Assembly: GCA_035772785.1 (NCBI GenBank)
Contig: JAOCPU010000012.1
Location: forward strand, 434,001 to 498,000
Length of the DNA stretch: 64,000 nt
Reading direction: 5' to 3'
Source: Phlebiopsis flavidoalba
Lineage: Eukaryota; Basidiomycota; Agaricomycetes; Polyporales; Phanerochaetaceae
Position numbers and translations under genes: made by a program. The notes beneath the pieces are model-generated. The model was not told the DNA's origin and did no database searches. It saw only the letters and a list, made by a program, of their open reading frames with translations. Positions 24,289-35,505 of this stretch are shown one piece after another. How positions within the stretch are numbered: position 1 is the first letter of the stretch; the number at the start of each line of letters is the position of its first letter.

Positions 24289-25269
24289 TCAAAAACTCAG
24301 CTGTGCCGGAGCAGCTTCGTAGAAGCGGCTGTGGGGAATCGGTAGTCTGTTCAAAATCTCGAAGCGTGATTGGCTAGGTAATGCTCCCACCATGTAAGAC
24401 CCATTGTTGGTACTTATGGACCTCGGCTGATGAGCTTCGCGGACCGGGTTTTCATATGATGACGCAGCTTCAAAATGTCGTGGCAAGCAATACGATACGA
24501 CATCATCCGTACCCAGGCTACCGTCCTCATGACCAGGCTGCCATTTCCGCTTCAGAGTTCGTAGGAGCTCTGCAACGCTAGAATTGATTTCTGTCAAGTA
24601 CTTAGATGGAGAATCCATAGTCAGACCAGGGCTTCTGGAAGGCATGGAACATTTTGCCAGTACCCTCGCCAGTTTTGCTCTGAGCACCCATGTACAATGC
24701 TCATTGCAGCCACAGAGACAACAAAACATTGAGGCCTGAGGGCTGCAGATTATAAATTTCTTCGACCGTGCATTGCGCTTTTCCTCATGAGCACACACTT
24801 CTACAACGTATTTCCATACAATCTCAGACTTCAATTGTTGTGTCATATATGCTTCGCGACGCAGAAAAGAAACTCTTACTCCTATCATACGCGTTTCGAC
24901 TGTGTAGGCCCAGGTGAAGACGGACGCGAGCCCAGGTTTCTCATAAAAGCTATTGGGGGTGGCTCCCCTCACAAAGGGGCGGAGATTTGGAGCAGACCTG
25001 ATATTAAAAAGACGACTTCGACTATCATCGGCGCTATCAGGTTTCCTGCCTAGGGAGACTAGCGCATCGGACGCAACTTTTCCCGTCGACCACCCCCTCG
25101 AGCGCCAATTTGTCGAAGGCGGCTTGCAGGCTGCAAGAGTCTCTCCTGGTGCTCTTTGGAGGCTCGTTCTGGCGTCCTGTTCAGGCAAATCCTTTCGTTT
25201 CATACATATTGTCCATTCGTAACACATATGAAATATGACCGTCCACACTTTAAGAGCCCACTGGGACAC
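24289..25269 (-). CDS. Orphan 326-codon ORF
   Basis: Longest uninterrupted reading frame in the window, starting at 25269 and running without a stop to 24289, in a region where recognised genes break every few hundred bases. The product is basic and contains a Cys-rich patch CCLCGCNEHC (about 24700), but no signal peptide, membrane helix or known domain. The proposed start overlaps the Prm10-like gene start on the other strand by about 40 bases, so it would need a shared promoter. It may be a genuine lineage-specific gene or a long chance frame. Confidence 0.3.
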   Translation of the reverse strand: MSQWALKVWTVIFHMCYEWTICMKRKDLPEQDARTSLQRAPGETLAACKPPSTNWRSRGWSTGKVASDALVSLGRKPDSADDSRSRLFNIRSAPNLRPFVRGATPNSFYEKPGLASVFTWAYTVETRMIGVRVSFLRREAYMTQQLKSEIVWKYVVEVCAHEEKRNARSKKFIICSPQASMFCCLCGCNEHCTWVLRAKLARVLAKCSMPSRSPGLTMDSPSKYLTEINSSVAELLRTLKRKWQPGHEDGSLGTDDVVSYCLPRHFEAASSYENPVREAHQPRSISTNNGSYMVGALPSQSRFEILNRLPIPHSRFYEAAPAQLSF

Positions 25270-28200
25270 GGAGGACGTTGTACAACGTTGCTTGCCCTAG
25301 CGGGACAGTCCACCAAACCGCGTCCGACTCCTCCAGCACGTTACAGCGAGGTAGGCCTGGTTCGCCACTCCGACGCCGCCACCATCACACCCAACAAAAA
25401 GGCGCCGGTGGGCGAACCACGTGCATCACTCACGAGCGAACGGCGGTTTACGAGCCTTAGCTCTTGGGTCAAACATGCCAACGGAAAAGTCATGAGTCTG
25501 AGCAAAGGAAAGCCTGGTAAGCCTTTCTTGCTGTGGTCTCATATTTTAATTTTTTGCTATTATAACTGGGAAATGAAGCAAAACGCAAGATATCGTTTAT
25601 TTCTATCTGTCTCTTCCCCGAATGGCTGGCAGTGGCTGACATCGCAAGGTGAGGCATGGGCCCGTTCAGAATGAGGCTCACCAGTCTGGCCTCCGGACAT
25701 TTGAACCACCCCTCACAACCTTAACTTGCTCTATCTCTTCCCCTGTTACACGTCTTGTGCCCAGCCATGCCCGGCCGTCTTTCGGATTCGTCCTCGCGTC
25801 CTGCTCCCGAGTTCACTTCCCGGATCATCTCCCTGGTGGATCAAACCGAGAATGAAAACGGCTATGCCGGGGAAGTTGGCGATTCTCAACGAGGATATGC
25901 GCGACACATCTCCCAAGGTCACGATTCCTTTCAGCTACGGGGGCATCCGCGGAGTGGTGCTTTCCTGGAGATCAGGGCATCACACCCATCCCCGCACACG
26001 ACCTATGCGGCCAGACCTCTCTCACCCAACGAAGATACAATCGAAGATAGTAGACGCGCTTTCAGACTCAAGTACGAATACTTTGGTAGAGGAGTACCGC
26101 AGTCCAATCCCGTCTACGCCTTCTCGCGATCAGCGCTGTCCCGATCCCTCGCTGTCGTTCGTACAATCATCCCCACGACATCCAGTCCCCGCACGCGGCG
26201 TACTCTCCTAACGTCAGCTCTTCTGCGAGAGAGTCAAGAAGTATGGAAGCAGGCCTCGGATTACAGCCAGGAGAAGGGAGACTGGACGAAGGCTATTCCA
26301 AAAGGAGTCAGGGACATTCGATGTCAGACCCCCAGCATCTGCTCCACCTTTCCCGAAGCACGCGACGCGGGTACCTCTCCAATCTCCTCGACATCTATAG
26401 CCAGACCGAGGGCGAAACAGGAGCCACTGGTGCTTTCGATCCTGTGGAACGAGACAATGTCGCCGAGGTGACGCGCAGGACCTCAAGGCTCGTAAACCCT
26501 CTGGCGTCACGAACGATTCCCTTCTCCTCCCTTCGCTATTCCACAGTGGGAGATTCCTAGACCGCGGACGACCCTCTCGTGACCGGTGTCCGAACCAAAC
26601 GACATCCCACAGAAGGTGTTGACGCCATCTTGAGATGAATGCTCGTCGCCAGATGACTTACAAGGAGCGCCGGAAAAAGGAGAGGCAGCGGATCAGAATT
26701 GAATACAACATTTGCAGTGAGTTGAACCGCTCTAAATGTAGCCCGTTCACAGCTTAATTTCTATTATTGTAGCTATTGTCGAACGCCAAACCTTCCTCAT
26801 GACTTTCGCTCAGGGCACTCCTCGCCTTTGGAGCGCCTTCTTCCGCATCGTATGGAGTCCCAACCTCTCCTGTCAGCCGCACGAATTCTCGAGGTTGACG
26901 CAGAGTTCACCCACCATGCCGGGCTCTGATCATTGCATCCTTCGGCGACTAGAAAAGACCCAAGACTTTCTCAAATGCACTTTCGCGAAATGCTCACCTG
27001 GTCGTCTTATCCCTGGGAAACCTCCACCACCTGCACCGCATCTATCGCAGCGTCGTGCATGACGAAGTCAGCGCGGTTCAGGCTATCGGAGGAGCTCAAC
27101 CATGATGAGTGCAATCTGGGCTCTTGATGATCCCACTGCGATGCGTCTGCTACTGTCTTTTCTCATTGCCGCATTGATCTGTCCCATCGCTTATTTCGGA
27201 GGATCCTTCGTCGATTTGTTCCTAGCTGGGGCGGATGGTCCCTCTTACCTGGGCCTGCGTTCAGACATATACATGTGCTTCGCGACCGAAAGCACCATTT
27301 ACGGGTCAAACGTCTACGAGTGGGAAACTTAATTTTTTTTATATCACTAATATGGCATGGCTGACCATTCTCCGCAGGATTCTATCCCGGTCATTGTAAT
27401 ATCCTTTGTTGCCCCGGGGACTCAGCTGCATCCGCTCCCAGGTCTTCTGCTATGCTGCGATCTCTCCTCGGCTGTCGTTAACATTCTTCCCGGGTATCTC
27501 AATCCGTGAGTGTCATCCTATTGTGCACATATTTATCCCTTCTGACTCTTCGCTAGTAACGACGCTCCTTGGATCTGGCGTCCAAGAATATTCTCTGCGG
27601 TTCAATCAAAATGGTGATGCCCTCATTTATACACTCTTCCTCGGCTTCGGACTTCAATTTGGCTCGGATCTGTTCCTCCTCTTCGATCCATCAGCACGCC
27701 AGCCAAACCTAGACGTCCCTCGCTGCCCGCGCCGCAGCTGGGGGGGGGGGCGGCCACCACGATTCACGGGAACCTACTTTGCGGGAGCCACGGAGTCTTC
27801 GTGAGTCCGCAAGAAACCTCGCGCGGGAGCGGAGCCTTCACATTCACGACCTCGAACGCCCTCGCTGACCGTGGTGCTTGCGTGACATCGTCAAGGGTAG
27901 TCTTTCCGTGTTATACTATCCGACCAGCGGCTGAGCTTTGCGTGGTACGCGACCAAATAGCCTCCAGGGCCGTTGCCCACGTGGTGGACCGCAGTTCATG
28001 AGCATGCAGTGCCCGCTGCTATCTCAGGTGGACGTACGTGCGTCGCTCAAGCAATTGGACCATAGCTCCGTCAGCCGTAGGGAACCGTGCAGTCGTTCAT
28101 GGTCGAAAAAAAAGAGTCTGCATCTCGTCCACTCAGGCCTATGGCCGGCTAAACAAGTGTCGCAGACCACTTCATCTTCAATCGTGTTCCGACGGTAGAT

Positions 28201-28634
28201 ATACTGCCATCCCCCCCCCTGGCGCGTTCGTTGTCCGGGGTTCTTGGGCAATGTCTAGCATCGCGCAAGATGGGCGGCGACCCGCGTTCACAGTCCATGG
28301 TCACTGGTGTGCTAGTTTTTGTGTCCACCGGTCAGTTCTCAGCTCGCCTAGTATCTGTGTTTTCATCATTGTCGTCTAAGAACACCTTTTACATGCTACT
28401 AGTCTGGTCTATCAGAGGCCGGTGGTATTAACGCGCACAAGAGCAGCGCCACGCAGATCGGGGACCGCCATGGTCACTGTTACGATCGGTTCATCACCGT
28501 CGGGCTGTTCATCTCCCAGGCACTGGTCTATCTATTCGGTAACACGAAAGCAGGCTGCCATGTTCTCGTTCGAAAGTATTTTTGAGCTACATGTACCTGA
28601 ATCGAGGATGACTGTACATTTGGATTATGTATGA
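25228..28634 (+). CDS. Prm10/ThrE-family membrane protein
   Basis: Pheromone-regulated membrane protein 10-like protein with a ThrE (threonine/serine exporter-like, DUF1212) domain; probable amino-acid exporter of an internal or plasma membrane. A long disordered N-terminal half (MKYDRPHFKSP..LLALAGQST, then blocks to about 26560) precedes KERRKKERQRIRIEYNIC (26665). The cytosolic ThrE domain follows: RQTFLMTFAQ (26785), ALLAFGAPSSRIESQLLSA (26820-26880), ARILEVDAEFTHHAG (26885-26930), SFGD..SETHF and HHLHRIYRSVVHDEVSAVQA (27025-27080). Membrane segments are RLLLSFLIAALICPIAYFGG (27140-27200), SFVDLFLAGA, SQVFCYAAIS (27430) with NILPGYLI, ALIYTLFLGFGLQ (27615-27655) with SDLFLLFDP, FNRSDVV-type sequence near 28180, MVTVTIG (28470), SQALVYLFG (28510-28545) and TRKQAAMFSF. 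An intron lies after the ICS block (26716-26772). Several frame changes; the stop at 28634 is approximate. Confidence 0.85.
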
Positions 28635-28776
28635 AAAAAGCTTTTGGATAGTGACTGTTATTGTACAGAATGAGCAAAACGATAGCTTGATAGTGGGGTG
28701 CGAGGTAAGATAGCAAGCGCGACTAGGACGAGAGTAGCCTATGTACGAGAAGATAAATAGAGTGATAGAGTCAGGA

Positions 28777-29843
28777 TCACGATGGTTCAGGCGAGACAAC
28801 AGAAGACTGCCGCATGCGATCTCCACTTTCGTGGAAACTAGAGTACGAGCGTACGATAGACGATAGCCTGTAGGTCCGACGCATACAGGAAGAGATAGTC
28901 CCCGTTTCTTGGTCGAGGCCGGGCCCCGCCCGGTGACTGCCTCTGTCGCAGCGTTGGAGGAGAGCCGGCGGGAGGCAGCACACCGCGCTACACAAGGGCT
29001 TCGGCGTCGAGCGGGTGGTGTATGGGCTTTTCTGCGCGCCACGTGCAGCGTGAGGGGAAGACACAGTCCGCGGTCGTTGATAGAACGCTGGCACACCAGA
29101 GGATGGCGCGGGCTTGGGACCGGTACTGATATCCTGTGAGAAGGATCGGCCCGGCTGTTTAATACCTTGGTGACATGTGTTTGTGGAAGACGCAGAGGGC
29201 GAGGTACACTTGAGCTCGACGAAGAGGGGACAGAGGTGGAGGAGGAATTTTGCGAGTAGTTGGATGTCGCGGAAGATGTCTGCAGTCAGGTCAGTAGAGT
29301 TTGGATGCGTTTTGATTCTGTCCCGAGTCCGCATCACTGGCGGGCTGGGGTATATCTAGAAGTTGAGGGGTCGTCTGGCGGGGGCTGCTGATTGAGGAAC
29401 AGCTCTCTGACGGGAGGATAACGAGCTGCTTGAGGTCCGCTGTGGTGACAGATGTCGTACTCGCAGACGATTCTGCACGACTTCGCCCTATAGCATCCAG
29501 TTAAGCAAACCGTCGGGGGCGCAGCAGAACTCTTGCGTCCAGGAAAGGAGAAACGGTGGCCTTGGTGTCGTTGCTGTACGTTCAGGTCCTGGAGACTCGG
29601 AGCGGAGGGGAGGCAGTGTCGACTTGAATGCTGTGGAACGCGACGGTGCCATGGCCGCTGCAGATACAGTAACGGCCGCGGGGAACGCGGAGGCCTGTGC
29701 CCGGACCTGATGCGGCAGAGGAGAGCGATTTCGCAGGAAACGATATATTGGGACGCCGAGCGTAAATTCGAATGCGAGGTGGGTTTTGCGAAAGCGACGA
29801 GAGCGGGGGCTCGGGGATTGCCGATCAACCGACTCGAGCTCAT
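28777..29843 (-). CDS. Unrecognised, partly disordered protein
   Basis: Two overlapping minus-strand frames of 186 and 169 codons, convergent with the Prm10-like gene. A plausible helix DLTADIFRDIQLLAKFLLHL (about 29230-29300) continues into CPLFVELKCTSPSASSTNTC, after which gta..cag could be an intron. Upstream, a third frame gives ESSASTTSVTTADLKQLVIL and PQPASDADSGQ, with the composition of disordered coding sequence. No domain is recognised, and the 5' end could extend toward 30170, where WLRGDEIWFTA-type sequence is seen. Confidence 0.4.
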
Positions 29844-30330
29844 ACTGTCGTTAAAGTGATGATGGGCGCGTCGTGGGCGGACCCCGAACGCTCTCGTTCC
29901 GCGGTGGGTCGTTATGAAACGTTCGGGTCAGCGCGGAGGGGACGCGTCTTCGTCCTCACTGAACAAGATGGTCGTATGCGTGAGCATGCTTGTAATTTAG
30001 CAGAGATGCAATCACTTGCCTGTCACTCCAACCAAGACCGGTTGTGAGAGACCCACTTCCGCGCCTTGAGCAACCGACCATCACGATGTCGCCAGTCGTC
30101 TCCGCTCGGGTGTCGCGTGGGTCTCGCTGTAAACCAGATTTCGTCACCACGGAGCCAGCTGTGGGCGAACGATGAGAAATAGGAGTGTCAAATGAATTAA
30201 TCACTCACATGTAGATGCGAGACTCAGGACACTTCCCGTGTCTTTGCTGTCGATGGTAGAATATATGGAATGTGGAGTGGATCGTGGGAGTAAGCTTTGA
30301 CCGCGGCGACAAGCAATCCGTCACGAAACA

Positions 30331-30913
30331 TCAGGTGTCTGCAGAGGATGTCAGGGGGGTCAGATGGTTAATACGCAGAGGAACAAGCACGCACGGCAGC
30401 GGTGTGTGGATGTCTATGCTAGAGTCCGACTCGCCTCCCACTACCCTCTGCATCTGAGCCGTCTTCGAGCAGCGAGCTGTATATGGACGACAAGGATGGT
30501 CCGAAAGGGCGGGTTGTCCGATCTTCGGGCTACCGTGTGCACTGATCTTGTGCGGGGATGAGAACATTGAGGTAGAACGCCTTTCTGCGGGGGGTCGGGG
30601 AGTCTTCGAGAGAGGATGGTGTCGATGTACCGGGCTCTCTTGACCTAGGGGGTTCAGGTAGCCTCTTGTTGAGCTCCATGCTGCCTGTCTTCGAGCTTCG
30701 TGGAGATCCCGCTTGCCAGGGCAATGTTTTCGAGAGTCTCGGCGGGTGGCTCCTTGAGTTTTGGTGCTGAGCGAGCGTTTGCGTGCACTGCCAAAGACAG
30801 CGGTGGCGAGCTTAGGGCCTCTGGGGGTCGAGTGAGAAGTCGCCGACGAGGTCGAGAATCTGCGCAGAGTCGTCCTGGTCAACGAGCGAGCAGAATGTGT
30901 CGGTGTTCGACAT
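30331..30913 (-). CDS. Unrecognised small protein
   Basis: The start MSNTDTFCSLVDQDDSAQIL at 30913 continues DLVGDFSLDPQRP, then shifts frame to APKLKEPPAETLENIALASG and ISTKLEDRQHGAQQEA (about 30690-30790). The remainder is Pro/Ser/Arg-rich. The acidic start and the NIALASG helix look genuine, but no family is recognised. A longer frame in the same strand begins at 31101; the composition favours the internal ATG. Confidence 0.4.
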
Positions 30914-31113
30914 TTCAGGGTGGGGTAAGGTAAAGAGTAAGCACCACGAGTTGATGCCCCCCTTAGCTCTTTTCGCCTCTCCCGAAGTACAAGGCAGATC
31001 CCGAGTCCTAAAGCTGCCTGTACTGCGCTGTCCCCGAGGCGATGATGCTCGCGAATGAGAGAACACGACAAGAAGGTGCGGTAGGGGCAATTTGTGGCCA
31101 CAGTTTGTTCAGA

Positions 31114-32189
31114 CTACTTGCATGGCTGATTTAAGGATCAGCCGATCGGATACTTGACTGACGGCGTTGTTACGAACAATGATACTGGATCAAGCAGGTC
31201 ATACAGCGCACTCGGCGACTTGGGAAAAAACATCAGTCTTTGAAACGACCTGGCAGATGGAAGAAGGTGTATAGAGAGCGCAAATCGTTTGAAGCGGGCT
31301 TCGGCGAATGTTTTCGAGACCATTAGCAGACGCTGACCTTGTTATCCGTACCTTATTACGAGTATTGTGTGTATGTCAGAGGCCACCCTGACGTCATCAG
31401 TAAAGTTCAAACCTCCGACTGTTACTCGTCTTTACCACTGTTTACCAGAAAGTGAACAACGAAATGTTACGCTATAGAGCAAGTCAGTTACCATACCGAG
31501 ATGGGCTCTGTCTCAGACACCATGGGCATAGGAAATACACACTGTGAAATCTCACGCAGAAGGCGGTCCATTGTCTCGGGAAAACCCGGACAAAAAACAG
31601 ATTGTTTATATTACAGCACTGCCTGAGAGTATGTATGATGCATCTTCAATCAACAGACTGCTACCGACCATCTTCTTTTCAGCAGAACTCAGGTAGGAAG
31701 TTTGTAGTATTTACTACTAGGTCCGAACGAAGGAGGCTTGCTACGCTCACTACGACAGCACCGATTAAACAATGTTTAAACACGGATCGTTCTCAATCAG
31801 GCAAGGTCAGCCTGTTTATTGCATTTCTGGTAGACATATTGCCTGAACTTTTGGTCAATAGCACACGCGTATGAGACGTACAACCCTATATCTACCATTT
31901 GGCACCATCCATGCTGATGTCTTCGCGGCATTCACCCATTTCTACGTGCCACATACGACTGTGTCTCCTCGATATATCCATGCCAGGCACAAACCTCGGC
32001 GAAACGTCACAGTCTATCTATACGCATATAGCCACTTCCAACAAACACCGGAGCGATTCTTCCGCGTAGCATAATCTAGTATGGCCGTGAACCTGCCGGA
32101 AAACTCGACGGAGGCGGGTCCCCTTTCCAGGGGGCGACTCGAGGTGCTCCAGTGGCGCAGCATGGTCCGCGAGGAATGTCCTGACGCTG
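31114..32189. other. Intergenic stretch
   Basis: No recognised gene. It lies upstream of the aldose epimerase, and the N-terminal exon of that gene, which should fall near 32000-32200, could not be read on the plus strand. Confidence 0.35.
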
Positions 32190-33484
32190 TTGGCGTCCCG
32201 AAGAGCCCGAGAAAAAATCATGGTCGTATTCACTCAAATGTTAGGTTCGTTCTCTATTCCAATTACCAAAGAGCGCCAGCCTCCCGGCAAAGGAGTGTAC
32301 CAGATCCCTACCAATGACCGCGGTATGCCATCTTGCCATCGTTGGACTGCCCCTGCTCATATGAAATGCACAGGTAAAAATACGCTTCACGGCGGGATTT
32401 ATGGTTGGGACCGCCGGAACTGGACGGTCGTGTCCAAGTCTCCGACAAGCGTTACATACCACCACTTGGACAATGCGGACGAAGGCTTTCCGGGTGTAGT
32501 CAATGCATATGTACGTAACGCCACACTTCGACCATCTTTCTGTGGCGCACGGTTCACCTAGCTGTTGCTATGCAGACCACACACACAGTGGAGAACGAAG
32601 GCGTCCTCAAGACCACCATCCACGCCACGGCCTCTGAGAAGACCCCGATCATGCTCACGCAGCACATTTATTGGTGGGCAGCTTCTGCTAAATTGCCTAA
32701 ATTAAAAATGACGAAAGGACGCTGATCGCGTGCGCGATCTAGGAACCTGGACGCGTTCGACGGAAGCCAGGATGTGCTTGAACATCACCTCCGCGTGGCC
32801 GCGGGCCGCGTCGTGGAAGTAGACGGTGATGCCATCCCGACCGGGAACTTGATCAACGTCAGCGACACGCCGTGGGATTTCAGGAGCGCGAAGAAGGTCA
32901 ATTGGCGTTGGGAGGACACCCTCGCTTTGAACCGCGGAGGTATAAACCCTGGATTCTAGCTTGGAGCATCAACCTAATCTCATCTGGTTCTTCCCCAGTC
33001 TGCCATGGATATGACCATTGTTGGATCTATGATGGCGCGCAAGATTCAGAAGACAAGGCAGGCGTCTCTCTCTGGAGCGATGTGTCTGGCATCAGGTGCG
33101 CTTTGTCCGCTTTTCCTGCCGCTGCGGACGACTTGGCAGGAACAATTAAATGGCTCACCGACGCGACTGGCCATTCTTGACAGGTTGGATATTACAACAG
33201 ACAACCCTGCAGCGCAAGTGTACACAGGAAATTGGCTGAACACACCGCGTAAGGAGGCGCATGGTGGACCATCGGTAAAGTACACGAGCCACAGCGCCAT
33301 TGCGATTGAACAAGAAGGCTATATTGCTGCCATAAATACCCCCGAATGGGGTGTTGACCAGATCTGTGCGTGGACCCCATTTACCCGACGCGATTCTTGC
33401 TGATGGCGCGTCGTTGCGGTCGTAGATGGCCCCGGGCGGGACTATACCTGGAGCACGACACACCGATTCTCGACGGTGGAATGA
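32190..33484 (+). CDS. Aldose 1-epimerase (mutarotase), 5' end missing
   Basis: Galactose-mutarotase-like enzyme that interconverts alpha and beta anomers of hexoses. Blocks: GSFSIPITKERQPPGKGVYQ (32247-32306), NTLHGGIYGWDRRNWTVVSK (32375-32437; the LHGG substrate/His motif), SVTYHHLDNADEGFPGVVNA (32450-32508), VENEGVLKTTIHATASEKTP (32590-32649), LTQHIYW, NLDAFDGSQDVLEHHLRVAA (32745-32805), GRVVEVDGDAIPTGNLINVS (32806-32865), DTPWDFRSAKK, DNPAAQVYTGNWLNTP (33200-33248), SAIAIEQEGYIAAINTPEWG (33294-33353). A 60-bp intron (33366-33425) splices exactly to give VDQIYGPGRDYTWSTTHRFS and the stop at 33482-33484. The expected N-terminal third, with the GFGAT and GRYANR motifs, is not found upstream, so the gene is truncated or scrambled there. 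Its neighbour is the AA14-type gene. Confidence 0.9.
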
Positions 33485-33831
33485 GCGCAAGGTGTATGGC
33501 TGGCGTATGAGTTTCCGTACGAGAGCGGTGCTGCGGGGCGAGATGGCATGGTGTCTGAGGCTGATAGGATGGTAGTCATAGAGACAAGCCAAGTTTGCCA
33601 TCGCACGGCGGCGGGCGCTGTTCTCCGCGTCGCCGCGGCGCCTGCCGCTTGGACGTCCAAATTTATGGAGATTAAACCCTGCCGTCCCGAGCTCCCAGCG
33701 CGATTGTTCGTCTTTCCCCCCGCCATCTGCCTCGTCCCTCCCCCCTTCTCCCTTAAATCGCCCTCCGAGGCACTCACGTTCCTTTTGACCACCCTCCGCT
33801 CGTTTCTTCCGTCGTCGGGGTACTTGAAGTC

Positions 33832-34230
33832 ATGATCTCTGCAGTTCCGGTTTATCTGGCGCTGGCGGCCCTCTCGCCCCTTGTTGCCGGCCATGCTTGT
33901 GAGCACGAACAGAAATAAAACGTTTAGACACAGAAAAACCGACAAAAGATTTCGTTTTCTGCAGCAATATGGCACCCCGCTATGCTGGGATTCAATGTCA
34001 CCGCTCAGTCGTTCGACTACGATAACCGACCTGTTGTGCCATTGTACAACATGCCGTACTCCCAGTGGTGGATGGTACGCGAATTGTCCCATAATCCGCG
34101 TTAAAACTGCAGGTCGGCCCAAGAACCCTCTGTCTAGCTTTGGTACACAGAATCGAATCGCGGAACCACAAGTGAGCCTTAACCAGCTCCACCATCTTGC
34201 TGACCTGCTACGCAAAACCTGACACGTATT
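33832..34230 (+). CDS. AA14-type LPMO, N-terminal part only
   Basis: Copper lytic polysaccharide monooxygenase of the xylan-active AA14 type (secreted), judged from its start. Exon 1 (33832-33898) encodes the signal peptide MISAVPVYLALAALSPLVAG followed by HA, so signal cleavage would expose the copper-ligating His1. A 66-bp intron (33899-33964) splices in phase to SIWHPAMLGFNVTAQSFDYD, then NRPVVPLYNMPYSQWWM. The pattern H-A-x-x-W-H-x-A-M-x-G-F-N-V is that of AA14 as I know it. After a possible 38-bp intron (34075-34112) the sequence no longer resembles the family: the second copper His, the CxNGKC-type region and the C-terminal Cys-rich part are not seen. It is either disrupted or a fragment. 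A mutarotase gene ends 348 bp upstream on the same strand. Confidence 0.6.
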
Positions 34231-34266
34231 ATCGCATCTAGTATGTATTGAAGTGGTGACACCTCG

Positions 34267-35200
34267 ATGCGTCTTCTCCACCTACTAGCCTGTCGTTATC
34301 GACTGTCGCCGACGTGCTCAGTCCAAACAATGTTCCAAAGACTGCCTACTGTTGGCGAGCCACGCCCTTACGCTGAACCGGGTCTCCTCGGGGCTCGTCT
34401 TTCCTCACGGTTCATCGCGCGGCTGCTCAGGCTGCGCCTACTGGGGCGGGACCCTGCCGTCTTCGCCCCCCCGCCGCCGCTTCCCCGGCTCTGCGTCCTC
34501 TCCTATTCATCCCAGCCAACGTGCCAACGCCCCGTGGCCCCCCCCCCCTTTCCTGACCTCGAGCAGCTCATCAGCCCATCTCAAGTGGAATCCGCGTAGG
34601 CGCTGCTATGGTGCCGCTGCCCGCGAACCCTCCGTATGTTATTTCTCGCTTCATTTCCGTATGGCGCCCTGACTTATGTCGTGTTCGTAGCTCTTCCTCT
34701 CCCGCTGCGGCGCGCCTCGACGCCCAGTCGCAGAGACACCAACACGCCCGCCGCTGCGCCTGCCACGACCCATCCACCGCCCGACTCGCAGCGCGTCCAG
34801 CCTCACACACCTCGTCCTCTGCCGCGAGCTCGACCAAGAAGTGGTAAGCCCCGACCTCCCTTCCCTTCTGCACGCATATACTCACAACCTCCTAGCAAAG
34901 CGCGTAAACTCGCGCAAGAAGCCTTCCGCCGTGGCAGCGCCCACCTCTCAAGAAGCGCATCGCGCTACGACGGGCTCTCGTCCACTGGGGGGGGGGGGGG
35001 GGAGCGCCGCGCCTCGATACCCGCGAGCGCACCGGCATGCCCTCGCGCGGGCATCCGTGATGCCCACCCCCTCCCTTATTCCGTCTTCGTTCGAGCTATA
35101 TCTTTCTTCTCTCTCTCTTGGTGTCCGAATCCGCGCTGAGCTTCCCGTGCGGGTGCGCGTGTGTGCAGTGTATCATAGGTTGTGATACAAGAAGCGTGTG
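34267..35200 (+). other. GC-rich low-complexity stretch, coding potential uncertain
   Basis: All three plus frames are Ser/Pro/Ala/Arg-rich; one reads AAAQAAPTGAGP, another SSSPAAARLDAQSQRHQHAR and a frame ending SSAASSTKKW-stop at 34847. It could be the scrambled tail of the preceding secreted protein or a separate disordered gene. A run of 11 C (34538-34548) and one of 16 G (34987-35002) lie inside and make any frame unreliable. Confidence 0.3.
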
Positions 35201-35505
35201 GGTCTGTCGAGCGGCCCCCCCGGAGACTGGGCTCTCCCGCTGTCGATGTGTCGTGTTACATACATACTTGGTCGCCGCGCCGTTGAACGTAGTCTAGCTA
35301 TTACGTCATATACCAGTTCGTTGTTTGTGCTACCTGCTCCCCCACTCATGGGAGTTTTATCAAAGTGAGGGTTATATTCCAGTGGGGGCCCAAGCAAGAA
35401 GTCTAAAAATACAGTAGGGAGGTAGTCTATGGGGTGTGGTGTGACGGGGCGGTCACGCCTCGTTGTGTGCGCTCTACTGACCTCGGTCGGCGCACGGCGG
35501 TCTTG

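Noticed and set aside
32018..32233. Minus-strand ORF opposite the expected mutarotase N-terminus
   Set aside because: Its sequence (DANSVRTFLADHAAPLEHLE) looked protein-like, but no family fits and it has no continuation on either side.
33442..34281. 279-codon ORF on the minus strand
   Set aside because: It runs antisense across the mutarotase end and the AA14 signal-peptide exon, both of which have convincing plus-strand motifs and exact introns.
34987..35002. Run of 16 G as a possible regulatory or quadruplex element
   Set aside because: A pure mononucleotide run in a low-complexity GC-rich stretch of an error-prone sequence is most simply a slippage or consensus artefact.
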